Part shown: in pieces, positions 16,880 through 19,662 of the stretch
Position numbering within the stretch: position 1 is the first letter of the stretch
How the letters are laid out: every line of letters begins with the position of its first letter
DNA from: Cytidiella melzeri
Taxonomy: Eukaryota > Basidiomycota > Agaricomycetes > Polyporales > Irpicaceae
Length of the DNA stretch: 19,662 nucleotides
Assembly (NCBI GenBank): GCA_022592445.1
Contig: JABYQR010000565.1
Coordinates: forward strand, 1-19,662
Direction: 5' to 3'
Position numbers and translations under genes: made by a program
Notes under the pieces: model-generated
What the model was told of the DNA's origin: nothing
Seen by the model: only the letters and a program-made list of their open reading frames with translations
Database searches by the model: none

Positions 16880-16967
16880 ATAAGCGCCGGAATAGGCGCC
16901 TGATAAGCGCCAGATAAGCGCTGGATAAGCGCCTAAATAGACGCCGGATAAGCGCTGGATAAGCGCT
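16880..16967. repeat. Eight-unit ATAAGCGCC/T array with 11-12 bp period
   Basis: Unit starts: 16880, 16892, 16903, 16914, 16925, 16937, 16948, 16959. Six are ATAAGCGC plus C or T; two are variants (ATAGGCGCC, ATAGACGCC). The steps are all 11 or 12 bp, so all units lie on about the same face of the helix. Confidence 0.85.
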
Positions 16968-17037
16968 TAAGTATTCCCAATAATACCGTTGCCTGGTCAG
17001 GCAAGTCTTGTAGAAACATTGAAAATCTGTGACATTA

Positions 17038-17048
17038 CCCCCCTTCTT
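17038..17048 (-). other. Gypsy-2 polypurine tract
   Basis: AAGAAGGGGGG on the minus strand, 3 bp before the LTR start at 17034; the plus-strand primer. Confidence 0.85.
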
Positions 17049-17270
17049 GCTTTGAACTCCGTGCAAAGAGTTTTGAACGAACACCTTGGTCATTGAGTCC
17101 ACTTTTTCACCATTGTCAAGAGGGTGCCTAAGCAATTCCGAGTGACTCTAGCGGCTTCTACCGACGCCCCTGACGGGGTTCACACCTCATTGGCTGATGG
17201 TAGTCTAGTCCGTACCCTCCTCGGTTGCGTCATTGGATCGTGGATGATCCTTGGTGTGTTGTTCGTAACT
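17049..17270 (-). other. Gypsy-2 spacer between pol stop and polypurine tract
   Basis: About 220 bp of 3' untranslated element sequence. No gene, domain or clear repeat is seen in it. Confidence 0.5.
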
Positions 17271-17843
17271 TTATACACAGTAAATCGTAGCTGAGCGAAT
17301 AGCTCGGGGATGATCGTCGTAGAATTTCTTGATCGCTTCTTGAGCGTGCATGATGTTTTCTACAGGTTCCCACGTGTTGTCGTTTGGTCCGTAGCCTTTC
17401 CAGCATATGTAATACTGAAGCTTTTTGGCATGACCTGTACGTCTTGACTTGAGAATCTTCTCGACTTCGTATTCTTCTTCTCCGTCGATGATATCTGGCA
17501 GAGGCATCTCCAGCTTTTGGCCTTCGAATTCAGGTTCGTTGTACGGTACTAACTTGCTTGCATGGAATACAGGATGTATCCTTGGTGAACGTTCGGGCCA
17601 TTCTAGTCTGAATGTGACCGGCGAGAGCTTTTCAGCAATCTTGAATGGGCCATAGTACTTGGCTGACAGCTTATGTCCAGATTTTTGGTAGTCTCTCAGA
17701 TCTAGCATGACCTGATCGCCTTCGTTTAAGGGAACCTTCTGAACATGCCTGTCATAGTACCATTTCATGCGTTCAGCCGCAAGTTGTAACACCGCTTTAG
17801 CATGCTCTTGAGCTTGCAAGCGGTTCCACATGATGTCATTCAT
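17271..17843 (-). CDS. Gypsy-2 integrase C-terminus and chromodomain
   Basis: 190 codons from ATG at 17841-17843 to TAA. Residues 1-40 continue the integrase C-terminal helices (AERMKWYYDRHV). Residues 41-100 are the SH3-like region (GDQVMLDLRDY, KYYGPFKI, HPVFHASKL). Residues about 125-178 are a chromodomain (YEVEKIL, CWKGYG, TWEP), which targets chromovirus integration to heterochromatin. Its ATG overlaps the TGA of the upstream frame as ATGA. In related elements this is one polyprotein, so a one-base indel is the simplest cause; reinitiation is possible in principle. Confidence 0.9.
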   Translation of the reverse strand: MNDIMWNRLQAQEHAKAVLQLAAERMKWYYDRHVQKVPLNEGDQVMLDLRDYQKSGHKLSAKYYGPFKIAEKLSPVTFRLEWPERSPRIHPVFHASKLVPYNEPEFEGQKLEMPLPDIIDGEEEYEVEKILKSRRTGHAKKLQYYICWKGYGPNDNTWEPVENIMHAQEAIKKFYDDHPRAIRSATIYCV

Positions 17844-19660
17844 GTCAGACCTTTCAGGTCCTTAGTGAGCGTTGGACCAGCTCTAGGGTGTCTGCCGTAT
17901 TCGAGGTAGAAAGGCGAGTGCTTAGTTCCCTCGTGCACTGCATTGTTGTATGCGAACTCAGCCGAGCTGAGCAGTCTAGCCCAGTCGTCATGTAGTTGAT
18001 CAACGTAACAACGCAGGTACTGTTCGAGCATTTGATTTACTCGTTCAGTTTGACCATCAGTCTGCGGATGATATGCAGTAGTCATCGTAGATTCTATCCC
18101 TAGCATTTTACACCATTCCTGGAATAAATCTGCTGCAAATTGTGGACCTCGGTCGGAAATGATTTGCAAGGGTAACCCGTGAAGGGTCCAGACTCTCTCA
18201 TAGAGTAGAGCTGCAAGGTCTTTTGCCGAGAACTCGTTTACAATAGGGAAGAAGTGCGCCCTTTTAGTGAGGCGGTCTACGACTACGCAGATAGCATTGA
18301 AGCCATCAGACTCCGGTAACTGAGTAATCAAGTCGACAGTCATGATATCCCATGGTTCGGCCGGAACCGGATTAGGGATGAGTGGTCCATAAGGCTGTTG
18401 CGGACGAGTCTTCATCCGTTGACATGTGTCACAGCCTGTCACGTATTTCTTGACATCAGTGGTTAAACCTGGCCACCAGTAGTTTCTCGAGATCAGTTCG
18501 TACGTTTTCCATCTGCCAGGATGTCCGGCAGAAGGTAGATCGTGATGCATCTGGATGATTTGGCGTCTCAGATCTAATTTCTGATCTTTGGGGATGTAGA
18601 CTTTTCCACGGTATAGGAGTAATCCGTTCTCGAAATTCCATTCCTCTAGTGATTTCTTGAACTCCCTAGGACCAGAGTTAAGTAACTGCTGATAGTCCTT
18701 GGTAACTTCGTCGTTCATGAGTGCTTCCTTGACCCGTCTTAGGATTTCATCATCGTTGATAGGCGAGTCATGAGAGTTTTCAATAGCAGAGATAGCAAAA
18801 AACTCGGGTTTAAGGAGAATTTTGTCCTCGTTATCGGAATTTACCCCCTCTTCATGATCTGGCCTCCTGGACAGAGGATCTGCGGTAAGCATGGTCTTTC
18901 CGGGTTTGTGCCGGAGCACGAAATTGAATCGTGTGAGGTATAACGCCCATCGCGCTTGTCTCCGAGTCAGCTTCTGGGCATTCCTGAAATATGTCAGGTT
19001 TTGGTGATCCGACCATATTTCTACGGTAATCGGATGTCCCTCCAGATGTTGACGATACTCTTCCAGGGCGCGGATAATAGCCAACAACTCTTTATCGTAT
19101 ATCTCATAGTTACGTTCATGGACGTTGAGTGATTTAGAGTAGAAGGCTACTGGATGCCACAGCTTGTCGGCTGGGTCCAGTTGTGATAATACCGCTCCTG
19201 TAGCAAAGTCGCTAGCGTCTGTTTCCAGACGGAAAGGGTTTTCGTCATCTGGTATCCTCAGAATAGGTGCTGACGTAAAAGCCTGTTTCAGACTTTGGAA
19301 GGCCTGTTCCTGAGCATCTTTCCAGATCCAGGGTTGGTCCTTCTTTGTCAGAATAGTGAGCGGTTTCGCATGTTTAGCAAAGTCCTTGATGAAACGCCGA
19401 TAGAAATTGGCGAAGCCTAAGAAGGCTTGGACTTGCTTAACCTTTTCAGGTCGCGGCCACTCAGTAACTCCGGTGAGTTTGGCTGGATCCATCTCAATAT
19501 GTCCGTGAGAAATGATCATGCCTAGGTACTCAATGCGATCTTTTTCAAAAAAGCATTTTTCCGGTTTGGCAAATAGATCGTTCTCGCGTAGACGCTTGAG
19601 CACTTCCTGTGTGATGCGACGGTTTTCCTTCTTGTCTTCAGTGAAGATGAGGATGTTGTC
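17840..19660 (-). CDS. Gypsy-2 pol: RT C-terminal half, RNase H, integrase (partial)
   Basis: Open from the window edge. The first two codons read Asp-Asn followed by ILIFT, the place of the YxDD catalytic pair. RT thumb/connection follows (FAKPEKC, FLGFANFYRRFIKDF). RNase H has the catalytic Asp in TDASDF (about 19217), Glu in YDKELLAI (about 19088), SDHQNL and ADPLSRR. The integrase zinc finger is HHDLPSAGHPG...CDTC (about 18423-18550). Core residues are Asp in TVDLI (about 18333), Asp in SDRGPQF (about 18152) and Glu in GQTERV (about 18044). The frame ends in TGA at 17840-17842. All visible catalytic residues except the second YxDD position are intact. The 5' part of pol and gag lie outside the window. 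Confidence 0.93.
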   Translation of the reverse strand, partial: DNILIFTEDKKENRRITQEVLKRLRENDLFAKPEKCFFEKDRIEYLGMIISHGHIEMDPAKLTGVTEWPRPEKVKQVQAFLGFANFYRRFIKDFAKHAKPLTILTKKDQPWIWKDAQEQAFQSLKQAFTSAPILRIPDDENPFRLETDASDFATGAVLSQLDPADKLWHPVAFYSKSLNVHERNYEIYDKELLAIIRALEEYRQHLEGHPITVEIWSDHQNLTYFRNAQKLTRRQARWALYLTRFNFVLRHKPGKTMLTADPLSRRPDHEEGVNSDNEDKILLKPEFFAISAIENSHDSPINDDEILRRVKEALMNDEVTKDYQQLLNSGPREFKKSLEEWNFENGLLLYRGKVYIPKDQKLDLRRQIIQMHHDLPSAGHPGRWKTYELISRNYWWPGLTTDVKKYVTGCDTCQRMKTRPQQPYGPLIPNPVPAEPWDIMTVDLITQLPESDGFNAICVVVDRLTKRAHFFPIVNEFSAKDLAALLYERVWTLHGLPLQIISDRGPQFAADLFQEWCKMLGIESTMTTAYHPQTDGQTERVNQMLEQYLRCYVDQLHDDWARLLSSAEFAYNNAVHEGTKHSPFYLEYGRHPRAGPTLTKDLKGLT

Positions 19661-19662
19661 AA

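Larger units (their letters stand above)
16320..17034 (-). repeat. Gypsy-2 3' LTR (715 bp)
   Basis: Inverted termini TGTAACAG (16320) and CTGTGACA (17034). On the minus strand it begins directly after the polypurine tract. U3 holds eight ATAAGCGCC/T-type units (16880-16967), four GCGCATCA units (16821-16862), four 10-bp GTTCC units (16758-16797) and TGACATCAT motifs near 16717 and 16747. A minus-strand TATA box lies at 16483-16490. A GTGAGT (minus, about 16338-16343) sits about 20 bp before the LTR end. Confidence 0.92.
16320..19662 (-). mobile_element. Gypsy-2: Ty3/Gypsy chromovirus, 3' part, inserted in Copia
   Basis: Read right to left: reverse transcriptase from just after the YxDD tyrosine, RNase H, integrase zinc finger and core, chromodomain, polypurine tract and LTR. 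It differs in sequence from Gypsy-1. The boundary at 16320 is exact, because Copia reverse transcriptase codons run up to it and LTR sequence TGTAACAG follows. AAAAC (16315-16319) is the expected target duplication. The remaining part and 5' LTR lie right of the window. Only one frame break is visible, so it is much younger than Gypsy-1. Confidence 0.93.

Noticed and set aside
16821..16967. Regular short repeats suggesting a CRISPR array
   Set aside because: Fungal sequence, units of 8-9 bp with 2-3 bp linkers, no unique spacers. It is an LTR U3 array.

Overview
This window is a nested graveyard of transposable elements from a filamentous basidiomycete, most likely an Agaricomycete. The reasons are 50-70 nt GT-AG introns, a Plavaka-type transposase, Ty3/Gypsy chromoviruses, a Ty1/Copia element and a basidiomycete-like separase fragment. 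No rRNA or tRNA gene, CRISPR array or bacterial operon is visible. The species cannot be named from the sequence.

Layout, left to right. (1) 1-5240 (+): 3' part of a decayed Ty3/Gypsy chromovirus (Gypsy-1) with gag, pol broken by several frameshifts, a chromodomain, a polypurine tract and a 735-bp 3' LTR. It is inserted into (2) a Plavaka-type transposase pseudogene (-), 5241-6557. (3) Divergent from it, at 6791, starts a multi-exon (+) gene whose last visible exon resembles DUF6532 proteins. Its fourth intron is interrupted by (4) a TIR element (7920-12228, TA target duplication, 26-bp TIRs). This element carries a decayed, intron-containing fragment of separase (ESP1) plus other fragments with splice signals, and is itself hit by (5) a solo LTR of the Gypsy-1 family (8740-9542, target duplication CAACT). 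The host exon resumes at 12232 and is cut at about 12565 by (6) a Copia element (+, 12566 onward) with LTR, half-tRNA primer site, gag-protease and integrase. Its reverse transcriptase is split at the motif A aspartate by (7) a younger Gypsy-2 chromovirus (-, 16320 to the right edge).

Inferred order of events: Plavaka and the DUF6532-like gene are oldest. The TIR element and Copia came next, then the Gypsy-1 copies, and Gypsy-2 after Copia. Gypsy-2 has only one visible frame break.

The most unusual signals are these. The TIR element has captured separase exons and introns. Its TA insertion lies exactly on a splice acceptor and rebuilds the TAG. LTRs of two unrelated retroelements share an architecture in which a TATA box is followed by an exact 21-23 nt direct repeat; the first arm is followed by GT and both arms end in AG, outlining a 49-61 nt intron. 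In the Gypsy-1 family the two arms change together between copies. The Gypsy-2 LTR also carries two helically phased motif arrays.
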